DNA of 9,551 nt, taken from contig JAZUNG010000008.1 of the NCBI GenBank assembly GCA_045604025.1, positions 1 to 9,551 on the forward strand, read 5' to 3'. Below the pieces are notes generated by a model. That model searched no databases and was not told the origin of the DNA. It saw nothing but the letters and a program-made list of their open reading frames with translations. The stretch is from RGIG5612 sp045604025 (GTDB lineage Bacteria > Bacillota > Clostridia > Lachnospirales > Lachnospiraceae). This document shows positions 1 to 6,738 of the stretch, piece by piece (position 1 is the stretch's first letter; each line of letters starts with the position of its first letter). The translations under genes and the position numbers were made by a program.

Positions 1-9
1 TTTATATTC

Positions 10-468
10 TTAATTATCGCTGGCCGGGATCCAGATAAAGAATCCTTCAGCCTCTGTCAGCTTCTTTACCTTATCAAGAAATTCTGGATCTTCAGTATAA
101 ACTGTCATATCGGTATATCCGAAGTCTATGTCGATCATCGATTTCTGCTCTTCAAATACTGCCCGGAGGAATTCATTTCCCTTAAAATAGATCAGCTTAT
201 CTGAAAACTGTTCCGGGTCAGGATTCATCTCCCAGCTTTCTCCTCCGTCAAATGTGACTGACATATCATAATAGCAGTTCAGTTTCAGCAGGATCTCGCC
301 GTATCTATGATACAGACCCGCCAGTCTCTCCTGCTTTATGAAGTATCTGTCGACTGCAAAATACTGGCCTTTGGCATCCTTCGGAACCTGCCCGGGAAGG
401 ATATCCACAACCCAGTATTCACCTTCCAGACGCTCTTCCACCAGACCGTCATATCTTGAAAGAATCAT
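10..468 (-). CDS. Hypothetical small soluble protein, 152 aa
   Basis: I do not recognise a named family. The protein is acidic and rich in aromatic residues, with no signal peptide or membrane segment, so it is probably cytoplasmic. Visible features are an early 'EYWVVDILPGQVP' stretch, a central 'YYDMSVTFDGGESW' stretch and the C-terminal 'EGFFIWIPASDN'. The frame is open up to an ATG at 513, but three facts favour the ATG at 468. A GGGGG run at 476-480 sits 7 bases before it. The ATG at 474 would leave only 1 base of spacing. The predicted -10 box (516-521) would start transcription near 509, downstream of the ATG at 513. The gene is divergent from the MBL-fold hydrolase gene. Function unknown; coding status is fairly sure because of the promoter, the ribosome binding site and the uninterrupted frame. 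Confidence 0.75.
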   Translation of the reverse strand: MILSRYDGLVEERLEGEYWVVDILPGQVPKDAKGQYFAVDRYFIKQERLAGLYHRYGEILLKLNCYYDMSVTFDGGESWEMNPDPEQFSDKLIYFKGNEFLRAVFEEQKSMIDIDFGYTDMTVYTEDPEFLDKVKKLTEAEGFFIWIPASDN

Positions 469-515
469 TTTCATTCCCCCTGTGCGAGACAGTTCCTTAG
501 CCTGTCTTTGCATGG

Positions 516-544
516 ATTATATTATCTGCCAGCAGAAAAGTAAA
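516..544 (-). promoter_or_regulatory. Sigma-70-type promoter for the 10-468 gene
   Basis: Read on the minus strand, a perfect TATAAT (-10, 516-521) lies 17 bases after TTTACT (-35, 539-544, four of six consensus bases). The predicted start of transcription is near 509, giving a leader of about 40 bases to the ATG at 468. The position also argues against the longer ATG at 513 as the translation start. Confidence 0.6.
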
Positions 545-558
545 GCGAACCGGATGCC

Positions 559-566
559 GTTGCAAC
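559..566. promoter_or_regulatory. Palindrome over the -35 box, possible operator
   Basis: GTTGCAAC is a perfect 8-base palindrome. Allowing one mismatch per arm it extends to GCCGTTGCAACAGC (556-569). It overlaps the TTGCAA -35 box of the plus-strand promoter and lies about 15 bases upstream of the -35 box of the minus-strand promoter. A repressor bound here would block the MBL/oxidoreductase operon and could also affect the divergent gene. No regulator gene is present in the window, and a single short palindrome can occur by chance. Confidence 0.3.
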
Positions 567-588
567 AGCCGTATACAAAGATTATAAT
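560..588 (+). promoter_or_regulatory. Sigma-70-type promoter for the MBL/oxidoreductase operon
   Basis: TTGCAA (-35, 560-565) and a perfect TATAAT (-10, 583-588) are separated by exactly 17 bases. The predicted start of transcription is near 595, leaving a leader of roughly 55 bases before the ATG at 651. It is back-to-back with the minus-strand promoter at 516-544. Confidence 0.7.
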
Positions 589-650
589 TAATCTGTCGTA
601 TTCTGACGCGGTCTGGATCATCACATCTGAATAAGGAGATCTTGAAGTGT

Positions 651-1538
651 ATGAACGAATTTGATTTTTATACCCGCGAGCAGCTCAGTGACCGCCTGTG
701 GGTAGTAACTGAAAGCTATGGTGTGAATTCCACATTTCGCATCTTTGTGCTTACTGGCGATAATCATACCGTAGTCATCGATTCGGGCCTGGGAGCTCAG
801 AGTGGTCTGCGCCGATATATCGAGACCTATATTGCCAGGCCGGATCTTCCTGCAAGCGTACTGCTCACCCATACCCATCCGGATCATGTAGGCGGTGCGC
901 CTCTGTTTGACCATGTCTACTGCAATCCGCAGGAATTCCCGTATCTGGCATGGAACAGGTGTCATCACCGTCGATTCGGAGATCTGGAATGGTTCTGTGG
1001 CCGTGACCGCTGGAAGGAAGACCCGGATTTTGAGGTCCTGGATTTCTGCTATCTGCATTTTGTCAGGGAACTGCTTCAGGAAGAAGACTGCATACATGTT
1101 TATGATGGAGATATCTTAAGCTTCGGTGATATTCAGCTGGAAGCCATATATTGTCCTTCTCATTCTTTTGGCAGCACCTGTTATTATGACAGAGCCTCTC
1201 ATACATGTTTTGTCGGTGACGCTATCCAGCACTGGAATGGCTATGTAGGCAGGCAGAAAGGCCCTGAGGCCCTGATGTGGGTCGACCGTCTGATAGCAAA
1301 GCTTCCGGAAGACGTCATCATTCTGAACGCACATGACGCAGGGGTGTATGGAATGGATTTCCTGAAGGATAACCGCCAGTGTCTTATGGAACTGAACGAA
1401 GGGATCGGTCTGGAATATGACGGACCTGTTGGCTATACGAACCATTTCCACTTCACCAGAAAGTCATCTGGTCCCCGGGAAATGAAAGACCACTATGTAA
1501 ATGATGTACGCCTGACATATAACGCCCTTGATCTGTAA
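651..1538 (+). CDS. MBL-fold metallo-hydrolase, 295 aa
   Basis: A metallo-beta-lactamase-fold hydrolase, predicted to be cytoplasmic and to bind two metal ions. All family ligands are visible: the HxHxDH motif in 'THTHPDHVGG' (H74, H76, D78, H79), H171 in 'CPSHSFGS', D190 in 'CFVGDA' and H228 in 'NAHD'. The core is complete (residues about 15-240), followed by a C-terminal tail of about 55 residues that is His- and Tyr-rich and without a recognisable domain. I chose the ATG at 651, 12 bases after AAGGAG (633-638). An in-frame TTG at 642 would add three residues but sits only 3 bases from that site. The stop codon shares its last two bases with the ribosome binding site of the oxidoreductase gene, so the pair is almost certainly co-transcribed. 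The substrate is not predictable: the fold covers lactonases, glyoxalase-II-like thioesterases, phosphodiesterases and others. Confidence 0.93.
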   Translation: MNEFDFYTREQLSDRLWVVTESYGVNSTFRIFVLTGDNHTVVIDSGLGAQSGLRRYIETYIARPDLPASVLLTHTHPDHVGGAPLFDHVYCNPQEFPYLAWNRCHHRRFGDLEWFCGRDRWKEDPDFEVLDFCYLHFVRELLQEEDCIHVYDGDILSFGDIQLEAIYCPSHSFGSTCYYDRASHTCFVGDAIQHWNGYVGRQKGPEALMWVDRLIAKLPEDVIILNAHDAGVYGMDFLKDNRQCLMELNEGIGLEYDGPVGYTNHFHFTRKSSGPREMKDHYVNDVRLTYNALDL

Positions 1539-1543
1539 GGAGG
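1537..1543 (+). promoter_or_regulatory. Ribosome binding site overlapping the upstream stop codon
   Basis: AAGGAGG takes its first two bases from the TAA stop of the MBL-fold gene and lies 9 bases before the ATG at 1553. This suggests translational coupling of the two genes. Confidence 0.8.
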
Positions 1544-1552
1544 AAATGAATC

Positions 1553-2542
1553 ATGAAAGATATCAACGTCGCAATGGTCAGCAAATGGCATGTGCATGCA
1601 CCGGATTTTGCAGAAAAGCTGCTGACATATCCGGGAGTTCACATAACCGCAGTCTGGGATGAAGATCTGCAGCGCGGACAGGAGTGGGCCGATGAGCTCG
1701 GTGCACAATTCTTCCCGGACTATGAAGCACTGTTGGACGATGAGTCCATTGACGGTGTCGTAGTATGCGCCGCCACCATGGCGCATGACGAGCTGATCTT
1801 GAGGGCTGCCGAAAAAGGAAAGCATATCTTTGTGGAGAAAGCGCCGTTTGGCACAGTGGAGGGTGCTTACAGGGCCAGAGACGCGATAAGACAGGCAGGA
1901 GTGAAGTTCCTTGTTTCCGATCCTATCGAGAAACCTCATGCTCTGTATATCAGAGAACTGATAGATGCTGGGAAACTGGGACATATTACAAATGTGCATG
2001 TCAGAACCGTTCATGCCAAGGCTCTGGATCTGAGTCAGCCGCCGGGATTTTACAGCAAAGAAGAAGGTGGCGGCGGAGCCATGATGGACATGGGCTGCCA
2101 TGGTGTACATACATTGCAGTATTTTCTGGGAGATCCTGTCTCCTGCGTCTCTGTATTTGATTCGATGACAGACAGGGCAAAAGAATATCATGCCGAGGAC
2201 AATGCGGCAGCGATATTCCAGTTTAAGGGGGGCTCCATCGGTATAGTCGAGACCGGTTGGGTATCACCTGCTGAGACCTATCTTCTGGATGTCTGCGGCA
2301 CCAAAGGCTCTGTTCACGTTCATGGCAGGTTTGAATTATATGAATGCTTCGAAGGCGGACAGTGGGAGAAGGTTCCCGAAAACGCATTTCCCGAGCCTCT
2401 GACCTATCCTCTGCTTCACTGGGTTCAGTGTATACAGACAGACAGCGCCATCAACCGCTGTACGATCGATGACGCTGTAATTTTTACTGAAATGCTTGCA
2501 GCCGCTTACAGGGCTGAAGGCAATACAACAGATGTAAGATAA
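1553..2542 (+). CDS. Gfo/Idh/MocA family oxidoreductase, 329 aa
   Basis: A predicted cytoplasmic NAD(P)-dependent oxidoreductase of the glucose-fructose oxidoreductase / inositol dehydrogenase / MocA family, which mostly oxidise or reduce sugars and cyclitols. The N-terminal Rossmann-like half (about 1-125) has 'HIFVEKAPFG' (91-100), matching the family's EKP motif with Ala in place of Pro. The C-terminal half has 'GGGGAMMDMGCHGVH' (172-186), the typical GG-x-D-x-G-x-H signature with D179 and H183 as likely active-site residues. The usual GxGxxG cofactor loop after the first strand is absent and is replaced by 'MVSKWHVHAPDF' (8-19), so cofactor binding may differ. Length is normal. It follows the MBL-fold gene by 14 bases with an excellent ribosome binding site. 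Substrate unknown; the neighbouring GH3 enzyme makes a sugar derivative plausible. Confidence 0.93.
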   Translation: MKDINVAMVSKWHVHAPDFAEKLLTYPGVHITAVWDEDLQRGQEWADELGAQFFPDYEALLDDESIDGVVVCAATMAHDELILRAAEKGKHIFVEKAPFGTVEGAYRARDAIRQAGVKFLVSDPIEKPHALYIRELIDAGKLGHITNVHVRTVHAKALDLSQPPGFYSKEEGGGGAMMDMGCHGVHTLQYFLGDPVSCVSVFDSMTDRAKEYHAEDNAAAIFQFKGGSIGIVETGWVSPAETYLLDVCGTKGSVHVHGRFELYECFEGGQWEKVPENAFPEPLTYPLLHWVQCIQTDSAINRCTIDDAVIFTEMLAAAYRAEGNTTDVR

Positions 2543-2573
2543 TACGGTTATCTGTTTTCTGAGCCGTATTTCT
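2537..2573. terminator. Hairpin between convergent genes, possible bidirectional terminator
   Basis: AATACGG (2541-2547) pairs with CCGTATT (2564-2570). The stem extends by AGA (2537-2539) with TCT (2571-2573) across one bulged T, giving about 10 base pairs and a 16-base loop. It overlaps the stop codons of both convergent genes (2540-2542 plus strand, 2548-2550 minus strand). Neither side has a clean run of Ts, so termination would be weak, but no other terminator candidate exists here. Confidence 0.35.
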
Positions 2574-4800
2574 CCACACGGGCATCCCGGATCACTCCGT
2601 CCCAGTTCATGCCAAATGCAAAGTCATAACTGTTGCCGCATTCATCTGTATATGGACGCATATCGTGGGGGACGTCCTCCAGCTGCTCTTCAACAGTTTT
2701 CATATCGGCAGGCATCTGGAACGGCAGCAGTCCGTTTGGCTCAGCTCTGCCTGTCAGTATATCCAGAACTGCTTCTGCAGGCGTTCCGTTAAATGTGACC
2801 AGTATTGCGTCAGCCAGCGGCTCCACCTCTGCAGGAACCAGAGGCTTGGCACAGTTGATCACAACGATCACCGGCCTGTCTGCCATCTGCTCTCTGGTCT
2901 TCCTCAGTATCTCCAGATCTATCAGATTATCAGTCTTTACGGTTTTTCCTCTGTAGCTGCGGTTTACGCCGTCTCTGGGGTCAACCGCTATGCTCTGCTC
3001 CCTGGCAGATTCAGCAGTATAATCACCATACTGAAGCGAGATAGGCACTATCTCCCTGGTCTCGGGGTCTGAACCATTTCCGCTCATAGGTGAGTCCATG
3101 AATACAATCGCACAGTCCGCATCTTCAGGACTGTCTGCCAGATTGAAATATCTTTCAGCAGTCTCTTTTGCGATGGGCGGTCCCATAGTTACAGGGCTCT
3201 TCTTTCCTCCGAATCCTCTCTGTCCGCCAAATCTTCTGTCTGGCATATATATCTTCTTTCCTTCCAGCGGAAGAACGGACTTGTTCTTCAAAAGCACCAG
3301 CGATCTCAGGATAGCCTCATAGCCTGCAGCTGCAAGGTCATCTCTTCCCACGAGCTCTGCTGCCACTTCGGGATCGACATACGGATCGTCAAACAGTCCC
3401 ATACGGAAACCGTTTATCAGTATCCTCTTCACTGACAGGTTTATTCTGGCATCGGTCCATTCCTGGCCGTGCTTTTTCACCGACAGAGCATATGCTTCCT
3501 TCACAACATCCAGCTCATCCAGACCGCCGAACTGGTCTATACCGGCTTCGATCTCCTTCAGGGCATTTTCGGCAGGAGTCTGTCCTTCAAATCCCCATGC
3601 CTTGCTGCCCCAGCCGGCCCCTTTGTTATTTCCGGTAACACCGAAGTCAGTACATACAAATCCTTCCCAGCCGCATCTGTCACGCAGTATGCCGTCTATC
3701 AGACTGTGAATGAAAGATGCTCCGGTATTCAGGCCCTCTTCACCGTCCTGACCCCAGATGGCATCATAGCATGTCATAACAGATGCCGCTTCTTTCGTAG
3801 GACCTTCCAGTTTGAATGAACCTTCGGTCCACGGAGCCAGTCTGCCTTCGAAGTTGCCTCCCGGGAAGACGGAGTATTTACCTTTTTCGTCGTGTGACTC
3901 TCTGCCGCCCTCGCCTGTTGAGCCGGGCCAGTGCTTCGGCATGGCCATGATGCTGTCATAGCCCCATCCGCCTTCCAGCGCACTCTCTCCTTCAGATGTC
4001 TGCATGCCATCTATCAGAGCCTGTGCGAGATCCGCGTTCAGGCGCGGGCTCTCTCCATAAGTTCCCGCGAAACGGCTCCATCTGGGATCTGTCGCGGGGT
4101 CCACCTGCGGTCCGAGGTCTACAGTTATGCCCATCGCACGATATTCGCGGGATGCGATCCTTCCGAATGATCTGGCCGTCTCCGGATCAAATGTCGCTCC
4201 AATACCCAGATTGGATGGCCAGTAAGATATCTTAGAGCCTGCAGCATCATTATGCTCATCCTTCGAGCTTCTCGGATTGGTACTTACGAACATAGGGATC
4301 CCGTAAGGCGCATCTTCCGCTATCTTCTGCAGATTGTTAACATAGCGGGCTGCCGTTGGTGCGTCTTCAACCATAGAAAGCAGCCAGAAGCGCATCTTTT
4401 CCTTCAGAATGAGATCCTTTTCACCGTCAGGGACTGCTTCAGCCGGCATGGCCATCGCATCCTCCAGCGTAAATCCTCCCATCAGATGCAGACGGTCCTT
4501 CAGCTTCGGATTGCGCTCGAGCATTTCAGCTGTAATGCGCACTGCCATGAACATACCGGAGTGCAGCATGATGCCCAGCTTGTCATCCGTATCCATCCTG
4601 CCGATCAGGTCATCACATCTTTCTTCTGCGGACAATCGCCAGTCCTCATATGGCTCCAGCGTTCCATTGTGGTTCATGTCTCTGAACACAAAACCATCCT
4701 GCTCAATGGGCTGTGCTGTGTCCGAGAAGCTGATGTTTCGGCCTCCTGCATTGATACCGCAAATATAACCTTCTTTATGCTCCAGTCTGAAATCTGCCAT
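2548..4800 (-). CDS. Glycoside hydrolase family 3 enzyme (beta-glucosidase/xylosidase-like), 750 aa
   Basis: A GH3 retaining beta-glycosidase that probably removes terminal beta-linked sugars from imported oligosaccharides or glycosides. There is no signal peptide, so it should act in the cytoplasm. Motifs in order are 'DPRWSRFAGTYGESP' (238-252), the substrate-binding 'KHWPGSTGEGG' (289-299) and 'GFVCTDFGVT' (380-389), where D385 fits the catalytic nucleophile. The C-terminal GH3 domain (about 490-700) ends with 'NGTPAEAVLDILTGRAEPNG' (671-690). Near the N-terminus 'DMNHNGTLEPYE' (41-52) matches a canonical 12-residue EF-hand calcium loop. No fibronectin-type-III domain is obvious at the C-terminus. 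AAGGAGG (4809-4815) lies 8 bases before the ATG at 4800. It is 65 bases downstream of the 141-residue gene and may share its transcript. The exact sugar specificity cannot be read from the sequence. Confidence 0.95.
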   Translation of the reverse strand: MADFRLEHKEGYICGINAGGRNISFSDTAQPIEQDGFVFRDMNHNGTLEPYEDWRLSAEERCDDLIGRMDTDDKLGIMLHSGMFMAVRITAEMLERNPKLKDRLHLMGGFTLEDAMAMPAEAVPDGEKDLILKEKMRFWLLSMVEDAPTAARYVNNLQKIAEDAPYGIPMFVSTNPRSSKDEHNDAAGSKISYWPSNLGIGATFDPETARSFGRIASREYRAMGITVDLGPQVDPATDPRWSRFAGTYGESPRLNADLAQALIDGMQTSEGESALEGGWGYDSIMAMPKHWPGSTGEGGRESHDEKGKYSVFPGGNFEGRLAPWTEGSFKLEGPTKEAASVMTCYDAIWGQDGEEGLNTGASFIHSLIDGILRDRCGWEGFVCTDFGVTGNNKGAGWGSKAWGFEGQTPAENALKEIEAGIDQFGGLDELDVVKEAYALSVKKHGQEWTDARINLSVKRILINGFRMGLFDDPYVDPEVAAELVGRDDLAAAGYEAILRSLVLLKNKSVLPLEGKKIYMPDRRFGGQRGFGGKKSPVTMGPPIAKETAERYFNLADSPEDADCAIVFMDSPMSGNGSDPETREIVPISLQYGDYTAESAREQSIAVDPRDGVNRSYRGKTVKTDNLIDLEILRKTREQMADRPVIVVINCAKPLVPAEVEPLADAILVTFNGTPAEAVLDILTGRAEPNGLLPFQMPADMKTVEEQLEDVPHDMRPYTDECGNSYDFAFGMNWDGVIRDARVEKYGSENR

Positions 4801-4865
4801 TTATAATGCCTCCTTAATTAAAACTCGCCGGTTTCGCCCTCCAGTGGCTGTGTCGTTTCCTGGTA

Positions 4866-5291
4866 TTATGTGTTTTCCGGTGACCACGATGGCTGCAGTT
4901 CTTCGATCTGAAGAAAACCGTCCGTCCTGGCTGCGATCTGATACTTATCCTCGTAAACGATCTCTCCCGGAGTATTTGTATACACCAGATAGTATGGATG
5001 GTTGTACCGCTCCAGAAGCCACATGGCCGGACGTATCATTTTCAGCATTTCTTCGGAGTTTTCCGTTTTAAACCAGCAGACCACGGGCTCCTGGTTTTTA
5101 CACGGAGTTGGCCACGGAAGATTCTCTGCAAACCAGCTGTCGATCTCCCGGAACAGGTCAGCGTCTTCTCCGACCATGATATCCTGTTGGATCAGCTGCC
5201 AGCACATGCTGAAGATACCTTTGGCAAACATAGTGTTTCTTGCCAGTTCCTTACCCTGGATCCGTACATACTTGAAATTCATTGTAAACAT
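4866..5291 (-). CDS. Hypothetical soluble protein, 141 aa
   Basis: I recognise no named domain. The protein is small, mildly acidic and aromatic-rich, with no signal peptide or membrane segment. Distinct stretches are 'KELARNTMFAKGIFSMCWQL' (14-33), 'EIDSWFAENLPWP' (49-61) and 'HPYYLVYTNTPGEIVYEDKY' (97-116). The ATG at 5291 is preferred because GAGG (5300-5303) lies 8 bases upstream; an ATG three codons inside would have 17 bases of spacing. It sits between the DUF285 repeat gene (61 bases upstream) and the GH3 gene (65 bases downstream), all on the minus strand, so it may be part of one transcript. Small size and acidity would also fit an immunity or accessory protein, but nothing shows this directly. 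Confidence 0.75.
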   Translation of the reverse strand: MFTMNFKYVRIQGKELARNTMFAKGIFSMCWQLIQQDIMVGEDADLFREIDSWFAENLPWPTPCKNQEPVVCWFKTENSEEMLKMIRPAMWLLERYNHPYYLVYTNTPGEIVYEDKYQIAARTDGFLQIEELQPSWSPENT

Positions 5292-5352
5292 GTTAGTTTC
5301 CTCACTGACTGCTCGTGGAAGTACATTTTACACGTGCTTATTATTTCACGGC

Positions 5353-6477
5353 TTACCGCCCCGGAAGCAGGCGTCTGATCGTCTCATCCTCAGTAAGCAC
5401 CTTTACCGTAGCAGGCACCGAATCAAACATGCCTTCGGTGACGGCCTTCTCATTAATATGCCAACCGGTAAGATCCAGACTCTGCAGTTGAACACAATCC
5501 GAGAAAAGATCACTGAAGTCCTCTGCTTCTGATACTTTCCATCCTCCCAACTTAAGAGTCTTCATGTTTATGCAGAGAAAGAACATCGAAGAAAAGTCTT
5601 CGACCCACTTGACATACATGGAGCTAAGGTCCAGGTGCTCCAAAGACGTGCATTCCGCGAACATGTTGCTGCAGTGTTTTAAATAAAGGTCCTGCCAGTC
5701 GGCAATATCAATCTCCCTCAGGGCATTGCATCCCGCGAACATGGAAGAAGTGTTTCTCACTTTGACAGGATGCCACAGCCTCCCGGTATAGATGCTTTCC
5801 AGAGAGCTGCAGGAGTAGAACATTCCTTCCATTGTCTCGACCTTACTGACATCCCAGGTCGTAAGGTCAAGCGAAGCCAGGGATTCACATCCTTCAAACA
5901 TGGCTTTCATATTCGTACACTGTGAGACATCCAGTTGTGCAAGATCCGCTTCCGTCAGGTTTTTCATATGAGCAAACAACATGTTGCCGTCTATGACCCG
6001 TGCTCCTTTTTCCGCCCTGATGCGCCGTACTGCTCGTGCAAACGATGAGAACATATAGTCTGTATCACCAACGGTACCGTTGATCACCAGTTCTCCCGCG
6101 CTTCTGTCAAACATCCAGGCACCGTTTCCTAATTGTACACCGTGCATGAATAAATCTTTATCCTGCGCGGCGCACTGATCATATGCGTCCCACAACAATC
6201 CCTCCGACAGGAGATCCGTACAGTATATGCTCGTCAGAGTTTTACACCCGGCGAAAAAGTTATCCAGTCTTGCGGAAGATCCAATCCTCCAGTCGATCAG
6301 ATTCACTTCCTGTAAAGATTTACAGTTATCAAAGAATCCGGAAAAAACTTCCACTGCAGAAACATCCCACTTGTATACCCATGCCGCCGAAAGGTTTTCA
6401 CATTCACTGAAGACTCTTCTCATGGACCGGACATTCGATGTGTTCAAAGTGTTCAGATCCGCGTATTTCAGGCTTAC
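5353..6477 (-). CDS. DUF285/BspA-like repeat protein, C-terminal part after an in-frame TGA
   Basis: This is the continuation of the 6478-7473 gene in the same reading frame, cut off by the TGA at 6478-6480. Taken alone it is open from 6477, and its first possible starts are a TTG at 6447 (364 residues) and an ATG at 6423. Neither has a ribosome binding site, and both lie inside a repeat. It is therefore best read as the second half of one gene. In the numbering of the joined protein (residues 333-706) it holds the rest of module 2 and all of module 3. Module 3 has the header 'GAWMFDRSAGELVING' followed by repeats with cores MFEGC, MFYSC, MFAGC, MFAEC, MFFLC and LFSDC. DUF285 units are leucine-rich-repeat-like scaffolds common in BspA-type proteins. 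There is no signal peptide, membrane anchor or sorting signal. The frame shows no further damage, so the lesion is either recent or suppressed. Confidence 0.85.
   Translation of the reverse strand, partial: VSLKYADLNTLNTSNVRSMRRVFSECENLSAAWVYKWDVSAVEVFSGFFDNCKSLQEVNLIDWRIGSSARLDNFFAGCKTLTSIYCTDLLSEGLLWDAYDQCAAQDKDLFMHGVQLGNGAWMFDRSAGELVINGTVGDTDYMFSSFARAVRRIRAEKGARVIDGNMLFAHMKNLTEADLAQLDVSQCTNMKAMFEGCESLASLDLTTWDVSKVETMEGMFYSCSSLESIYTGRLWHPVKVRNTSSMFAGCNALREIDIADWQDLYLKHCSNMFAECTSLEHLDLSSMYVKWVEDFSSMFFLCINMKTLKLGGWKVSEAEDFSDLFSDCVQLQSLDLTGWHINEKAVTEGMFDSVPATVKVLTEDETIRRLLPGR
5356..6132 (-). repeat. Protein module 3 of 3: header plus DUF285 repeats
   Basis: Residues about 448-706. Header 'GAWMFDRSAGELVING', then 'GARVIDGNMLFAHMKNLTEA', which closely parallels the matching stretch of module 1, then six to seven MFxxC-type units. 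The C-terminus is 'ATVKVLTEDETIRRLLPG'. The module 1 to module 3 similarity indicates internal duplication of the whole header-plus-repeat block. Boundaries are approximate. Confidence 0.65.
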
Positions 6478-6738
6478 TCAGAAATGGAACATCCCGTCAA
6501 AGGAGGTAACATCCGTAGTATCAAGGTTGGTCAGGTCGGCCTCTTCCAGCAGCATACATCCATAAAACATATTACTGCAGGTTTTAGCCATGGCTCCGTG
6601 TTTACACACCACATGTTTTATATAGTCTGCATATCGGTACCATGGAGGCAGCCCTCGTTCGTCTCCCTGGTCCCAGTTAAGCAGCCATCCGTCGATCACC
6701 AGAGTGTATTCATTAAAAAGAATTTGCCATCCCATCCA
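6133..6738 (-). repeat. Protein module 2 of 3: degenerate header plus DUF285 repeats, interrupted by TGA
   Basis: Residues about 246-447 of the joined protein. The header is weaker ('GWQILFNEYTLVIDG'), followed by MFYGC, the TGA-interrupted 'MFHF-stop', then VFSEC, FFDNC and FFAGC. The end ('IYCTDLLSEGLLWDAYDQ') resembles the end of module 1. It is the shortest and most diverged of the three. Boundaries are approximate. Confidence 0.6.
6478..6480 (-). other. In-frame TGA at a conserved Cys position of the DUF285 repeat gene
   Basis: On the minus strand the frame reads ATG TTC CAT TTC TGA GTA AGC CTG. Aligned to the other repeats (MFxxCxSL), TGA stands exactly where TGC or TGT codes for Cys, which is one third-base change away. 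The frame before and after is the same (33 bases between this codon and the TTG at 6447) and stays open for 374 more codons. Confidence 0.9.

Noticed and set aside
642..650. TTG at 642 as the start of the MBL-fold gene
   Set aside because: It is only 3 bases from the AAGGAG ribosome binding site; the ATG at 651 is the better codon with tolerable spacing.
621..1097. Minus-strand ORF inside the MBL-fold gene
   Set aside because: It overlaps the catalytic core of a clear MBL-fold protein and has no family features.
2633..4806. Long plus-strand ORFs opposite the GH3 gene
   Set aside because: They are antisense shadows of a strongly supported GH3 coding sequence, lack recognisable protein features and are not in an operon context.
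5311..5337. Hairpin GCTCGTG/CACGTGC after the DUF285 gene as a terminator
   Set aside because: The stem has a central mismatch, a 13-base loop and no T run, and it sits just before a gene on the same strand; it may be chance.
6415..6447. Independent start of the downstream repeat ORF at TTG 6447 or ATG 6423
   Set aside because: No ribosome binding site precedes either codon and both lie inside a repeat unit that begins before the TGA.
6415..6480. Selenocysteine insertion at the TGA, with a SECIS element downstream
   Set aside because: The TGA replaces a Cys, which would fit, but I find no clear stem-loop in the bases directly after it, the repeat Cys is structural and not a redox site, and no selenoprotein machinery is in the window.
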